From Rhodococcus sp. HNM0569 (GTDB lineage Bacteria; Actinomycetota; Actinomycetes; Mycobacteriales; Mycobacteriaceae): a DNA stretch of 64,000 bases. The notes beneath the pieces are model-generated. The model saw only the letters and a list, made by a program, of their open reading frames with translations. It had not been told where the DNA came from and made no database searches. Every line of letters begins with the position of its first letter. Position 1 is the first letter of the stretch. The position numbers and the translations under genes were made by a program. Shown here one piece after another: positions 1 to 8,242 of this stretch. The stretch is from NCBI RefSeq assembly GCF_012726205.1, contig NZ_JAASAE010000004.1, positions 274,641 to 338,640 of the forward strand, in the 5' to 3' direction.

Positions 1-122
1 TGCCGGGCCGCCCACTCACCTTCGTGAGCGGGCCGAGCGCGACGAGCGACATCGAACTCGACCGTGTCGAGGGTGTGCACGGGCCGCGCACGCTCGACGT
101 GATCCTCGTGGAACCCGAGTGA
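1..122 (+). CDS. lutC: LutC-type LUD-domain protein, C-terminal end only (partial)
   Basis: Frame 3 is open from the left edge to a TGA at 120-122 and encodes about 39 residues ending in VEPE. The stretch [15 protein letters not shown] followed by [12 protein letters not shown] matches the conserved C-terminus of LUD-domain lactate-utilisation proteins (LutC/YkgG), which end in a GPS-(x)-T-(x)-DIE...GVHGP signature. LutABC proteins form an iron-sulfur L-lactate oxidation complex. The neighbours fit: a GntR/FCD regulator, a lactate permease and a FAD-linked lactate/glycolate dehydrogenase follow. The 5' part and any lutAB lie outside the window, so LutC versus LutB tail rests on this short signature and the context. 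Confidence 0.75.
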   Translation, partial: PGRPLTFVSGPSATSDIELDRVEGVHGPRTLDVILVEPE

Positions 123-150
123 GTACGGTGTCCGGAGTGGAGCGGTGAGC

Positions 151-834
151 TCACGCGGGTTCGGGGACGTCGGCTTCGGCTCGGGGTGTGCCGCCGAGCA
201 GACCGACGAGGCGTTCGCGCGAGCGGCCGATGTGCACCGTGAGGATGTCGACGGCGCGGTCGCCGTCGCCCGCCTCGATCGCGTCGAGGATCATGCGGTG
301 CTCGGTGGCGATGCCGCCGACAGTGAGCAACTCGTGCCCCTGCACCTGCACCATGCACAGCCGGATCTCGCCGACCAGCGAGCGGAACATGCGACTCGTA
401 CGCGGGCTGCCCATCTCGTCGACCAGTGCGGTGTGGAATGCCATGTCCGGTTCCACCACGGCGATCGGATCGAAGTCGGTCATCGCGGAGATCTCGCGGT
501 TGGCGTCGAGCGCGGCCTGCGGCACCGTGCGCGTCTCGGACAGCGCGCGCACCACGACGGATTCGAGGCTCGCGCGCGTCCGGTAGATGTCGCGCACGTC
601 GTCGGGTCCCAGCCGCGGTACGCGGGCCGTCTTGTGCGTGCTGCGCTGCAGCAGTCCCTCGCTCACAAGCTTCTCGATCGCCGCCTTCGCGGTGGGCCGG
701 GCCACCGAATAGGTGCCTGCCACTTCGGCTTCGGTGACGGGGCTGTGCGACGTGATCTCGCCCGCGAACAGCCGGCGACGCAGTTCGCCCGCGAGTGCAT
801 CCACGACGGAGAGCGTCTCGACCCGGTGGGGCAT
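151..834 (-). CDS. lldR: GntR family regulator (FCD/FadR subfamily), probable LldR-type lactate regulator
   Basis: 227 aa. The N-terminal winged helix-turn-helix covers about residues 5-75, with the family pattern of tolerated ARPTAKAAIEKLVSEGLL; the C-terminal all-helical FCD ligand domain (about 90-215) carries DIYRTRASLE and FHTALV plus the EHRMILDAIEAGD motif with ligand/metal-site residues. The start at 834 (MPHRVETLS) has a strong GAGGAGGG Shine-Dalgarno 5 nt upstream; an upstream in-frame start at 903 has none. It diverges from the lactate permease gene. The permease promoter contains TTGTCTGACAA, which fits the TNGTNNNACNA operator described for corynebacterial LldR, so repression relieved by lactate is the likely role (inference). 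Confidence 0.85.
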   Translation of the reverse strand: MPHRVETLSVVDALAGELRRRLFAGEITSHSPVTEAEVAGTYSVARPTAKAAIEKLVSEGLLQRSTHKTARVPRLGPDDVRDIYRTRASLESVVVRALSETRTVPQAALDANREISAMTDFDPIAVVEPDMAFHTALVDEMGSPRTSRMFRSLVGEIRLCMVQVQGHELLTVGGIATEHRMILDAIEAGDGDRAVDILTVHIGRSRERLVGLLGGTPRAEADVPEPA

Positions 835-944
835 GGCGACCCTCCTCTGCTTCGCGGGCTGATGCTTCGCAGGCTGATGTGCGAGCGGCGTCGACCTGCG
901 CACTCGCCGCGCTGATCATCTTCCCACGTTCGGCAACTTCTTTA

Positions 945-973
945 TTGACAGACCAGTGTACTTGTCTGACAAT
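945..973 (+). promoter_or_regulatory. Promoter of the lactate permease operon
   Basis: A perfect -35 TTGACA (945-950) and a -10 GACAAT (968-973) are separated by 17 nt. Transcription would start near 980, giving a leader of about 30 nt with AAGGGG (998-1003) before the ATG at 1009. The -10 is overlapped by the GntR operator. Confidence 0.75.
962..972. promoter_or_regulatory. GntR/LldR operator TTGTCTGACAA
   Basis: A perfect inverted repeat TTGTC-T-GACAA fits the TNGTNNNACNA consensus of FCD-type GntR regulators such as LldR. It covers the spacer end and -10 of the permease promoter, a position suited to repression, and lies 130 bp from the start of the divergent GntR gene. Confidence 0.75.
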
Positions 974-1008
974 TCTCGACAGTGTCCTGAAACACATAAG
1001 GGGTAGGC

Positions 1009-2709
1009 ATGTTCCAACAGTCACTCGACCCGGTCGCCGGGTCGCTTGGATGGTCGGCGCTGGTAGCCGCGGTCCCGCTCGTCACGATGTTCGTGCTGCT
1101 CGGCGTCTTCCGGATCAAGGCCCACATCGCCGGCCTCGTCGGCCTCGTGCTGTCGATGCTCACCGCCGCGTTCGTGTGGGACATGCCGATCGGGCAGACC
1201 TTCAGTGCCGCCGGCGAAGGCGCGTTCTACGGCTTCTTCCCGATCCTGTGGATCCTGATCAACGCCCTGTTCGTCTACAAGCTCACCGTGGCGACCGGCT
1301 GGTTCGAGGAACTGGGCCGCGTCATCCGGTCGATCTCGGACGACCAGCGCATCCTCGCGATCCTCATCGCGTTCTGTTTCGGCGCGCTGCTCGAATCGCT
1401 CGCCGGATTCGGTGCGCCCGTGGCGATCACCGCGGCGATGCTGATGGCGGCGGGCATGAAGCCACTCAAGGCGGCGTGCACCGCGCTGCTCGCGAACACC
1501 GCGCCCGTCGCGTTCGGTGCGATGGGCGCTCCGATCCTCGCCCTCGCAGGCGTCACCACCCTGCCGCTCGACGACCTGTCGGCCATGGCGGGTCGTCAGA
1601 CGCCGTTCATCGCCGCCATCGTGCCGTTGCTGCTCGTGTTCATGGTCGACGGCAAGCGCGGTGTGCGTCAGGTGTGGCCGGTCGCGCTCGTCGCGGGCAT
1701 CTCGTTCGGTGCCGCACAGTTCGTCACATCCAACTACCTGACGGTGGAGCTCACCGACGTCGTCGCCGCGATCGTCACGGTGGGCGTCGTGCTGGGAATG
1801 CTGCGGCTGTGGCAGCCCAAGGAGGGCCTGCCCGCCGAGGCGCCGGTGCTGCCGCAGCCCGTCGGGGCGGGCAACGGAGTCGGCGTGGTCGGCGGCGACG
1901 GTGGTGGCACGTCGAATGCCGGCTCGAATGCGGACCGCTCGAACGCCGACAAGATCGCGCGCTACTCGCCGGGCATGCGCACCTTCCTCGCGCTCGCACC
2001 GTATCTCGTCATCATCGTGGTGTTCAGCATCGCGCAGATCCCGTCGGTCAAGTCCTGGCTCGGCGACATCGGCACGACCGCGTTCACGTGGCCCGGCCTC
2101 GACATCGCGAACGCGGACGGGAAGGAACTGCCGCAGGTCTTCAAGCTCGACCACCTCAAGGCCACCGGCACCCTGTTGCTGCTGTCGGGCCTGATCACCG
2201 CTGTGCTGTACAAGATCTCGCCGCGCCGCTTCGTTCTCGCCTACCGCGACACGCTCGTGCAACTGCGCTGGACGCTCGTCACCGTCGCCGCGGTCCTCGC
2301 GCTCGCGTACGTCATGAACCTGTCCGGTCAGACCTCGAGCCTCGGTATGGCGCTTGCGTCGACGGGAGGCGCGTTCGCGCTGCTCTCGCCGGTCGTCGGC
2401 TGGCTCGGCGTCGCGATCACCGGCTCCGACACATCGTCGAACTCGCTGTTCGGCGTGCTGCAGGTCACCGCGGCGCGCGAGGCCGGCCTCGACCCGCTGC
2501 TGATGGCCGCTGCCAACTCGTCGGCGGGCGTACTCGGCAAGATGCTGTCGCCGCAGAACCTGTCGGTCGCCGTCGCCGCCGTCGGACTGCTCGGCGCGGA
2601 AGGCACCTTGCTGCGCAAGCTGATCGGCTGGAGTCTCGGCCTGCTCGTGTTCCTCACCGCGATCATCTACCTGCAGTCCACCGACGTGCTCGGGTGGATG
2701 GTTCCGTGA
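1009..2709 (+). CDS. lldP: L-lactate permease (LctP/LldP family)
   Basis: 566 aa polytopic membrane protein. Hydrophobic helices run from about residue 15 to the C-terminus (roughly 12-14 segments). Conserved lactate permease stretches are present: FYGFFPILWILINALFVYKL near residues 73-92, ALLESLAGFGAPVAITAAML near 124-143 and SGQTSSLG...GSDTSSNSLFG in the C-terminal half, the last ones being family landmarks. A Gly/Asn/Ser-rich cytoplasmic loop at about 285-312 is longer than usual. The start is set by AAGGGG 5 nt before ATG. Its TGA overlaps the GTG start of the dehydrogenase gene, so the two are co-translated. Role: proton-coupled uptake of lactate (or glycolate) in the inner membrane. Regulation by the divergent GntR protein is indicated by the operator. 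Confidence 0.93.
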   Translation: MFQQSLDPVAGSLGWSALVAAVPLVTMFVLLGVFRIKAHIAGLVGLVLSMLTAAFVWDMPIGQTFSAAGEGAFYGFFPILWILINALFVYKLTVATGWFEELGRVIRSISDDQRILAILIAFCFGALLESLAGFGAPVAITAAMLMAAGMKPLKAACTALLANTAPVAFGAMGAPILALAGVTTLPLDDLSAMAGRQTPFIAAIVPLLLVFMVDGKRGVRQVWPVALVAGISFGAAQFVTSNYLTVELTDVVAAIVTVGVVLGMLRLWQPKEGLPAEAPVLPQPVGAGNGVGVVGGDGGGTSNAGSNADRSNADKIARYSPGMRTFLALAPYLVIIVVFSIAQIPSVKSWLGDIGTTAFTWPGLDIANADGKELPQVFKLDHLKATGTLLLLSGLITAVLYKISPRRFVLAYRDTLVQLRWTLVTVAAVLALAYVMNLSGQTSSLGMALASTGGAFALLSPVVGWLGVAITGSDTSSNSLFGVLQVTAAREAGLDPLLMAAANSSAGVLGKMLSPQNLSVAVAAVGLLGAEGTLLRKLIGWSLGLLVFLTAIIYLQSTDVLGWMVP

Positions 2710-4100
2710 GCGCGCGGGCGAGCACCGGCATGTCCACCCTCGACGACGCCGCGGTCGACCAGTTGGTCCGCGAACTCGGTCCGGCGATCACCACCGATCC
2801 GGACGCGATGCTCGCGTACCGCCGCGACCAGTCGGTCCTCACCCCCGCGGGTGCTCCGTGTGCGCTCGTGCGGGCCCGCGACGCCGACGACGTGGCCGCG
2901 ACACTCCGCATCGCGTCGCAGCACGGCGTTCCCGTCGTCACACGGGGTGCGGGCACGGGCCTGGCCGGCGCGGCGAACGCCCTCGACGGATGCATCGTGC
3001 TCAGCGTCGAGAAGATGAACCGCATCGTCCGCATCGACACCGACGCGCGCACCGCGACCGTCGAGCCCGGCGTGATCAACGCCGATCTCGCGGCGGCGGC
3101 CGCGCAGGTCGGCTTGTGGTACGTGCCCGACCCGGGCAGTCGTGCGATCTCGTCGATCGGTGGCAATCTCGCCACCAATGCGGGCGGAAGTTGTTGCGCC
3201 AAGTACGGTGTCACGCGCGATCACGTCGCGCAGCTCACCGCGGTCCTCGCCGACGGCCGCGTCGTCCGGACCGGGGCGGCCACGCGCAAGAACGTCGCGG
3301 GCCTCGATCTCACCCAGTTGCTGGTGGGGTCGGAGGGCACGCTCGCGGTCATCGTGGAGGCCACGATGCGGCTGCGTGCGGCCACCACGGACACGGCCAC
3401 GATGGTGGCGACCTTCCCGGACACGGCCTCGGCGGTCGCGGCAGTTCTCGCGATCCGCGCACGCGCCGAGCCGCGGGTCGTCGAGTTCATGGACCGCACC
3501 ACGATCGCCGCCGTCGACGACATGACGCACATGGGCCTCGACGTCACGGCTGCCGCGATGCTGCTCGTGCAGTGCGACGGCCGCGGTGCGGCGGACGACG
3601 TGCGCGTGTGCGCGGACGCGTGCAGCGAGCACGGTGCCACCGAGGTGTACGACACGAGCGACGACGCCGAGGGCGAGGCGTTCATGCACGCGCGCTATGT
3701 CGCCCTCACCGCGCTCGAGCGGTGTGGCAGCACGCTTCTCGACGATCTCGCGGTTCCGGTGCCGCGGCTGCCGGACATGCTCGCCCGCATCGAGGGTGTC
3801 GCGGCCCGCTACGACCTGACGATCGGCACGTTCGGCCATGCTGCCGACGGCAACATGCATCCGACGATCGTGTTCGACGCCGCCGATCCGGACACGGTCA
3901 CGCGTGCGAATGCGGCTTTCGCCGACATGGTCTCCGCGTGCCTGGACCTCGGCGGGTCGATCAGCGGCGAGCACGGCATCGGTGTGCTCAAGCAGCCATG
4001 GCTCGCCGCGCAGGTGGGCGAGACCGAGCGTGAACTGATGCGCGGGGTCAAGCGCGCGTTCGACCCTGCAGGCATCCTCAACCCCGGCCGGGGTTACTGA
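2706..4100 (+). CDS. FAD-linked oxidase, D-lactate/glycolate dehydrogenase (GlcD/Dld family)
   Basis: 464 aa. The N-terminal FAD_binding_4 (PCMH) domain covers about residues 35-210, with VVTRGAGTGLAGAAN for the pyrophosphate loop and NVAGLDLTQLLVGSEGTLAV. The C-terminal FAD-oxidase_C domain carries FGHAADGNMHP and the end signature GSISGEHGIG followed by DPAGILNPG, the classical ligands and end motif of GlcD/LDHD enzymes. Reaction: oxidation of a 2-hydroxy acid to the 2-keto acid with electrons passed to the respiratory chain. GTG at 2706 overlaps the permease stop (GTGA); ATG at 2730 is an alternative start with no better ribosome site. Operon position with lldP favours D-lactate as substrate, but glycolate cannot be excluded. 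Confidence 0.9.
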   Translation: MSARASTGMSTLDDAAVDQLVRELGPAITTDPDAMLAYRRDQSVLTPAGAPCALVRARDADDVAATLRIASQHGVPVVTRGAGTGLAGAANALDGCIVLSVEKMNRIVRIDTDARTATVEPGVINADLAAAAAQVGLWYVPDPGSRAISSIGGNLATNAGGSCCAKYGVTRDHVAQLTAVLADGRVVRTGAATRKNVAGLDLTQLLVGSEGTLAVIVEATMRLRAATTDTATMVATFPDTASAVAAVLAIRARAEPRVVEFMDRTTIAAVDDMTHMGLDVTAAAMLLVQCDGRGAADDVRVCADACSEHGATEVYDTSDDAEGEAFMHARYVALTALERCGSTLLDDLAVPVPRLPDMLARIEGVAARYDLTIGTFGHAADGNMHPTIVFDAADPDTVTRANAAFADMVSACLDLGGSISGEHGIGVLKQPWLAAQVGETERELMRGVKRAFDPAGILNPGRGY

Positions 4101-4152
4101 GCAAGGTCGTCGAGCAGCGAAGGCGCGCGCGCCGGGCGGGGCCGCGCGACCT

Positions 4153-4944
4153 TCAGACGGGCCATCCGCCGAGCGTGATGACGCGCATCTCCTGGTCGAC
4201 GAGCCGGGCAGGTGTGCCGTGCGACGACAGCCAGTCGATTGCGCTGCCCTGGCGCCCGATCGCAGCGGTCGCGACGGCGTGCGCGCGGGTGCACGACTGC
4301 GCGGCCACCGACACGGTGCGCCACTGTGCCGCGTTGTCGGGGTGCAGTGGCCGCACGGTGCTCGTGGTCGCGACGGCGCTCCCGGGCGGGATCGCGATCT
4401 GGCAGGTCGGGTCGCCCGGGAGGTCCTGTACGCGTACCTGCCAGCCGCCTTCGGGTTCGGTGCCTGCCGTCGCGATGTCGCCGCCGACGCTGACGAGGAC
4501 GCCGCACCCGAGCATGTCCGCGGTCGTCCGGGCGGAGTGGTCGGCGGCACTCGCGAGTGCTGTGGCGTCCAGTGTGAACTCGGCGCCGGGAGGCAGGGCG
4601 ACGGTCGGGCCGTTGCTGCCGGCGTCGTGCACCCGGATCCCGTCCCAGTGGGCACCGTTGGGGCTCACCGCGCCGTTGGTGAGTTCCGCTGCCTGCACGG
4701 CGTCGGAGACGAGTCGCGCGAGCAGCGGCGTGACGGGCGTCGTCGCCCCGGCGCGCAAGGTGTGCACCTCGGCGTCGGGCAGATCGGGGTTCGCGGTCGC
4801 GTCCACGGCGGCGAGCGCGCCGCGCACCATGTCGGCGGCCGCGTCCACGCGGTCGGCGTCGGTGACGACGACCCGCACGTGGCGGCCCCACGACGTCCAC
4901 TCGGTCGCCGCGCGGGCGGGAGCGTTCAACATGGCAGCGTTCAC
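4153..4944 (-). CDS. apbE: ApbE-family FAD:protein FMN transferase
   Basis: 263 aa. The protein shows the ApbE fold hallmarks: TEWTSWGRHVRVVV at the start, an acidic LPDAEV segment, LTNGAVSPN in the middle, and the nucleotide-binding LVSVGGDIATAG (equivalent of NAGGDI) around residue 150. ApbE enzymes transfer FMN from FAD to a Thr/Ser of a target flavoprotein in the presence of Mg. The GTG at 4944 overlaps the TGA of the preceding small exported-protein gene (GTGA), which fixes the start and implies co-translation; ATG at 4932 is a second choice. Somewhat shorter than enterobacterial ApbE (about 350 aa) but like other actinobacterial forms. No FMN-binding-domain protein with the S/T-GA-T acceptor motif is seen next to it, so its substrate is unknown. 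It converges with the dehydrogenase gene. Confidence 0.8.
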   Translation of the reverse strand: MNAAMLNAPARAATEWTSWGRHVRVVVTDADRVDAAADMVRGALAAVDATANPDLPDAEVHTLRAGATTPVTPLLARLVSDAVQAAELTNGAVSPNGAHWDGIRVHDAGSNGPTVALPPGAEFTLDATALASAADHSARTTADMLGCGVLVSVGGDIATAGTEPEGGWQVRVQDLPGDPTCQIAIPPGSAVATTSTVRPLHPDNAAQWRTVSVAAQSCTRAHAVATAAIGRQGSAIDWLSSHGTPARLVDQEMRVITLGGWPV

Positions 4945-5171
4945 CAACCCGACGACGTGGCGTCGGGCATGCCGCTTCCGGCGACCACGCGCAGCGTCTG
5001 GGGGGCACCGTCCTTCTGGTCGGCGCTGACCTGGGGCGTGCGTGTCGTGACATAGCCGGTGGCCGCGGTCGCGGTTCCGGCGCCGCCCGCCACGACGACG
5101 CCCGCGAGCCCGAGTGCTGCAACCGTGCGCCGCACGGGTCTTCGGAATCCGCGTCTGGTCTCGTCCTGCAT
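4941..5171 (-). CDS. Small exported or membrane-anchored protein of unknown function
   Basis: 76 aa. Residues 1-16 are Arg-rich, followed by a hydrophobic helix (about 17-37, VAALGLAGVVVAGGAGTATAA) that could be a signal peptide with an A-x-A site or an anchor. The remaining 38 residues are polar, ending PDATSSGW. No family is recognised. Its stop overlaps the start of the ApbE gene (GTGA), so the two are one transcription unit. It lacks the acceptor motif of FMN-binding domains, but small partners of ApbE are not well catalogued. Start at ATG 5171, with GGAGA lying too close (2 nt) to be a convincing ribosome site, so a leaderless or upstream start is possible. Confidence 0.6.
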   Translation of the reverse strand: MQDETRRGFRRPVRRTVAALGLAGVVVAGGAGTATAATGYVTTRTPQVSADQKDGAPQTLRVVAGSGMPDATSSGW

Positions 5172-5379
5172 GTCTCCACTGTGCCTGCCGATTCTGTGAG
5201 AACGATGCGCGAACCTGTGAGGAGTCTGGGAATCGGCGCGTCACCCGGCGCGCCGGGGGCGGTGTCGGTGACCGAACGGGACACGAGACCGCAAAGTGAG
5301 ATTCCTCTCCCAATTCTCGGCGCAGAGTCGTACGGTGGTCCCACCCGGTCGGCGATTTCCGGGCAGGAGGGACAGTTGG

Positions 5380-6738
5380 ATGTCAGTGGATGCAGCGGCG
5401 ATCATCGTGGCGATCACCACCGCAGCGGGGGCCATCCTTCAGGGGGCTGACGTACCGCAACAGATCAAGGACGAGGCCGCGAAGGCCGTCGATTCCGTAC
5501 AGAACGCGGCACCGGAGGTGCAGTCGCAGGTCGACGGCGCACTCGCGGGGCTACCCGAAGGCACTCGCCAGCAGGCCGAATCGATGCTCGGTCGCGCGGG
5601 CGACGCCGTGCAGGAGGGCGTCGCGCCGTGGGTGCCGCCGGAGGCCGGGGTGCCGGATGCTCCGAAACCGGGGCTCGACGGCGTGCCGTTCGAGCCCGAA
5701 CCGGTCCTCGACCAACCGCCGCCCGCGGCTGCAGGCACGAGCACCGCCGCAGCGGGTGCGGGATCGGTGTCGGGCGCGCTGCCCGGCGCCCCGATACTGG
5801 GCGGGCTCGGCAACCTGGTACCGCCCGTCGCGGCCACCTTCCCGGGGGTGTCGCTCGCGCCGATCGGTGCGGTCGCGGTATTCGCGCCGTGGCTACGCAA
5901 GGCCGGGTCGATCTGTTCGGAGATCACGCCCGAGACGATCGCGTCCCTGTACTCGGTCACCAGTGGTTTCCGCTACGGCGCGGCGGCGCCCACGTCGCTC
6001 GTCGGTGCGCGCGGGCCGGGGCAGTTCCTGCCCGCCACGTGGTCGAAGTACGGCAAGGACGCCGACGGCGACGGCAAAGCCGACATCCTCGGTGTCGCCG
6101 ACTCGGTCATGGCGAGCGGGAACGTCCTGTGCGACACCTATCAGCAGGTCGAGCAGTGGAAGCGCGAGGGTGCCGTGCGAGGCGACTCGCTCGACCTCAC
6201 GCTCGCGGCCTATGGGGTCACCCCCGAGCTCGTCCGGCTCGCGGGCGGCGTGCCGACGGGTCGCGGCGACAGCCGCCAACAGGACACGCAGCCGTTCGTC
6301 ACCCGCGTGCGTTCGCTCACCGAGTCGTTCTCCCGCATGCTTTCGCCGTTCTTCTACGGCACGAGCGGCTTCGCCGACAGCAAGGTCGTCGACGCCGCGA
6401 TGCGCTTCATCGGCTTGCCCTACGTGTGGGGCGGCGGCGGCATCAACGGTCCCACGATGGGTGGCTTCGACTGCTCGGGTCTCACGTCGTACGCCGTGCA
6501 CGCGGCCAGCGGCATCTCGCTGCCGCGCACGTCGGAACAGCAGTGGAAGGTGGGCGTCGAGGTGCCGCTCGACCAGATGAAGCCCGGAGACCTGCTGTTC
6601 GGCAACTGGGGCGGCGGGGGGCCCGGCCACGTCGCGATCTACGTCGGCAACGGCCAGATGCTGCACGCACCCACCACGGGTGACGTCGTACGCATCGGCC
6701 CGATCTTCGAAGGCATGAAGGCGCGCCGGTTGTTCTGA
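5380..6738 (+). CDS. Secreted NlpC/P60 peptidoglycan hydrolase with degenerate transglycosylase-like domain
   Basis: 452 aa. The start at 5380 (MSVDAAAII) has GGAGGG 8 nt upstream. An N-terminal hydrophobic helix (about 2-23) is followed by a Pro/Ala-rich linker (to about 150). A lytic-transglycosylase/lysozyme-like region (about 180-255) follows with GPGQFLPATWSKYG and DADGDGKADILGVADS. The C-terminal NlpC/P60 domain (about 345-452) has the catalytic Cys in FDCSGLTSYA and His in GHVAIYVGNGQML. These enzymes cleave D-Glu to meso-DAP bonds in peptidoglycan stems. In the transglycosylase region the usual E-S-G is T194-S-G, so the acid catalyst appears lost. The gene stands alone and ends at a strong bidirectional terminator. 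Confidence 0.85.
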   Translation: MSVDAAAIIVAITTAAGAILQGADVPQQIKDEAAKAVDSVQNAAPEVQSQVDGALAGLPEGTRQQAESMLGRAGDAVQEGVAPWVPPEAGVPDAPKPGLDGVPFEPEPVLDQPPPAAAGTSTAAAGAGSVSGALPGAPILGGLGNLVPPVAATFPGVSLAPIGAVAVFAPWLRKAGSICSEITPETIASLYSVTSGFRYGAAAPTSLVGARGPGQFLPATWSKYGKDADGDGKADILGVADSVMASGNVLCDTYQQVEQWKREGAVRGDSLDLTLAAYGVTPELVRLAGGVPTGRGDSRQQDTQPFVTRVRSLTESFSRMLSPFFYGTSGFADSKVVDAAMRFIGLPYVWGGGGINGPTMGGFDCSGLTSYAVHAASGISLPRTSEQQWKVGVEVPLDQMKPGDLLFGNWGGGGPGHVAIYVGNGQMLHAPTTGDVVRIGPIFEGMKARRLF

Positions 6739-6766
6739 CCCGTGTCCACCGGGGCTGCATACATAA

Positions 6767-6804
6767 GGAAAGGGCCGCGATCCGATCGGATCGCGGCCCT
6801 TTCC
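6767..6804. terminator. Bidirectional hairpin terminator between the NlpC/P60 gene and greA
   Basis: A perfect 19+19 bp inverted repeat without a spacer lies between two convergent genes. The arms start GGAAAGGG and end CCCTTTCC, giving an A-rich/T-rich edge on either strand as expected for a shared terminator. Confidence 0.85.
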
Positions 6805-6838
6805 GGTGACCGGACAAGCGGATGTCCGGTGCCGAGAC

Positions 6839-7333
6839 TCAGCCCTGGTACGGCTCGGCACTGACCAGCGTGACCTGCATCGTGTTGCCGTTGGGGAGCG
6901 TGTACTTGCGCGTCTCGCCCACCTTCGCATCGATGAGCGCGCCGCCGAGCGGCGAGCTGGGCGAGTACACCTCGAGCTCGCCCGCGCGCAGGCCCTCTTC
7001 GCGGGTGGCGATCAGGAAGGTTTCGGTGTCGCTCTCGTCGCCGTCGTAGTACACCTTGACGACCGACCCGGGCAGGGCGACGCCCGACTGCGTGGGGGCC
7101 TCGCCGACCTTGGCGTTGTTGAGCAGCTCCTGGAGCTGGCGGATGCGCGCCTCCTGTTGGCCCTGCTCTTCACGCGCCGCGTGATAGCCGCCGTTCTCCT
7201 TGAGGTCGCCTTCCTCCCGGCGCTCGTTGATCTCGGCCGCGATGACAGGACGGTTGGCGATGAGCTGGTCGAGTTCGCTCTTGAGCCTGTCGTGCGACTC
7301 CTGAGTCAGCCAGGTCACCTGGGTCTCGGTCAT
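6839..7333 (-). CDS. greA: Transcription elongation factor GreA
   Basis: 164 aa, the normal GreA length. The N-terminal antiparallel coiled coil (about 8-75) carries the acidic tip region [15 protein letters not shown]; the C-terminal FKBP-like domain (about 85-160) ends in the family stretch [21 protein letters not shown]. GreA enters the secondary channel of RNA polymerase and stimulates cleavage of backtracked RNA. ATG at 7333 is preceded by GGGAG at an 8-nt spacing. Ortholog position of Rv1080c. The transcript appears to have a 150-nt leader beginning with a hairpin. Confidence 0.95.
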   Translation of the reverse strand: MTETQVTWLTQESHDRLKSELDQLIANRPVIAAEINERREEGDLKENGGYHAAREEQGQQEARIRQLQELLNNAKVGEAPTQSGVALPGSVVKVYYDGDESDTETFLIATREEGLRAGELEVYSPSSPLGGALIDAKVGETRKYTLPNGNTMQVTLVSAEPYQG

Positions 7334-7454
7334 CTCGATCACTCCCTCGTAACTGGAACCTCGTGGTTCCCTCGTCAGGACGCTGCGGACACACGTGTGT
7401 CGCGATCCGGGACGCACATGCGGGCCGCACGCATCCTGGGCCGCAAATGCAGCA

Positions 7455-7483
7455 ATACACGGCTCCAGCCCGGAACCGTGTAT
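7455..7483 (-). repeat. Inverted repeat at the 5' end of the greA leader
   Basis: ATACACGG (7455-7462) and CCGTGTAT (7476-7483) are perfect complements, extended by TCC/GGA after one mismatch, around a GC-rich loop. On the minus strand it begins where the predicted greA transcript starts, so it would fold as a 5'-terminal RNA hairpin or act as an operator. Confidence 0.6.
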
Positions 7484-7489
7484 CAACCC

Positions 7490-7498
7490 ATTTTAGCA
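7490..7498 (-). promoter_or_regulatory. Extended -10 promoter of greA
   Basis: Reading the minus strand, TGCTAAAAT is an extended -10 element (TGn plus TAAAAT). Transcription would start near 7483, about 150 nt upstream of the greA ATG. No clear -35 is seen, as is common for extended -10 promoters. Confidence 0.6.
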
Positions 7499-7562
7499 CG
7501 ACGGGTGCCGCCGACCCCGCGTTCGACAACGATCGAGGCGTATTCTCCGGCGGCCGGTCAGG

Positions 7563-7982
7563 TCACGGCGTGGTGAGGTAGTCCGGCACGTCGAAGCTGC
7601 ATCCGTACAGGTCGCCCATGCCCGGCGGGAGGGAAGTGAACACCTGTGCCGTGATCAGCACGGTCGAGTCGGGCCCGCCCGGGACGAGCACCTCGCGGCG
7701 ACCGGTTTCCGAGCCGTCCCGCGAGCGGGCGCGCGCGATGCAGACGACGTCGCGAGAGGGGTCGTCGCGCGTGACGGTGAACGCGACGTCGATGCGTGAG
7801 TCGTCGATGATCTCGTAGGACTTGACCTCGGCGTCGAGATCGGACACCGAGAACCGCTGGTACGCGATGAACGCGACGACGATGCCTGCGACGACGGCCG
7901 CCGCGGTGACGAGCCAGACCCAGGTGCGCCGTGGCCGTCGCGTCGTCGCGGCGTACCGGCCCGGGGGAAGCGTGCTGGTCAT
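7563..7982 (-). CDS. DUF4307 membrane protein (Rv1081c-like)
   Basis: 139 aa. A cytoplasmic Arg-rich N-terminus ([14 protein letters not shown]) precedes one transmembrane helix (about 21-43, [19 protein letters not shown]), and an external domain of about 95 residues contains two Cys (VVCIARAR and [10 protein letters not shown]) that could pair. This is the DUF4307 pattern of actinobacterial single-pass proteins. No function is established. The start at 7982 ([10 protein letters not shown]) is preferred over the upstream in-frame start at 8042 because conservation begins there. Located between greA and mca, as Rv1081c is in M. tuberculosis. A minus-strand -10 TATAGT at 8069-8074 could serve it. 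Confidence 0.8.
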   Translation of the reverse strand: MTSTLPPGRYAATTRRPRRTWVWLVTAAAVVAGIVVAFIAYQRFSVSDLDAEVKSYEIIDDSRIDVAFTVTRDDPSRDVVCIARARSRDGSETGRREVLVPGGPDSTVLITAQVFTSLPPGMGDLYGCSFDVPDYLTTP

Positions 7983-8242
7983 CTTCGTCGCTCTCGTACC
8001 GCTCCGATCGGTGCGCGACTCGCAGCGCAGGGGGCGGGGCACGGCTGCAAGCGGTTCTCTCGGGTGGAACTATAGAGGACGAGCACGAGCCGCCGATCGA
8101 CGCGGGCTGCGCGCGGGATCCACATGTGGGGCGACCTGCGGGCACGGCCGGGCGGCAAGGCACAATGGAGCCAGTGAGACGCGGGGGAGCCGGCGAGAAG
8201 CCGGGCCCGGCGACAGACAGCGAAGCTGAGGTGAAGCACAAC

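Noticed and set aside
795..2705. Continuous plus-strand frame extending the dehydrogenase gene upstream through the permease region
   Set aside because: The upstream 637 codons are out of frame with the permease and Arg-rich; the dehydrogenase domain begins at the GTG overlapping the permease stop.
8043..8242. Coding start of mca at ATG 8165
   Set aside because: The extra 26 residues are Gly/Pro/Glu-rich, have no ribosome site and are absent from M. tuberculosis Mca, which aligns from GTG 8243.
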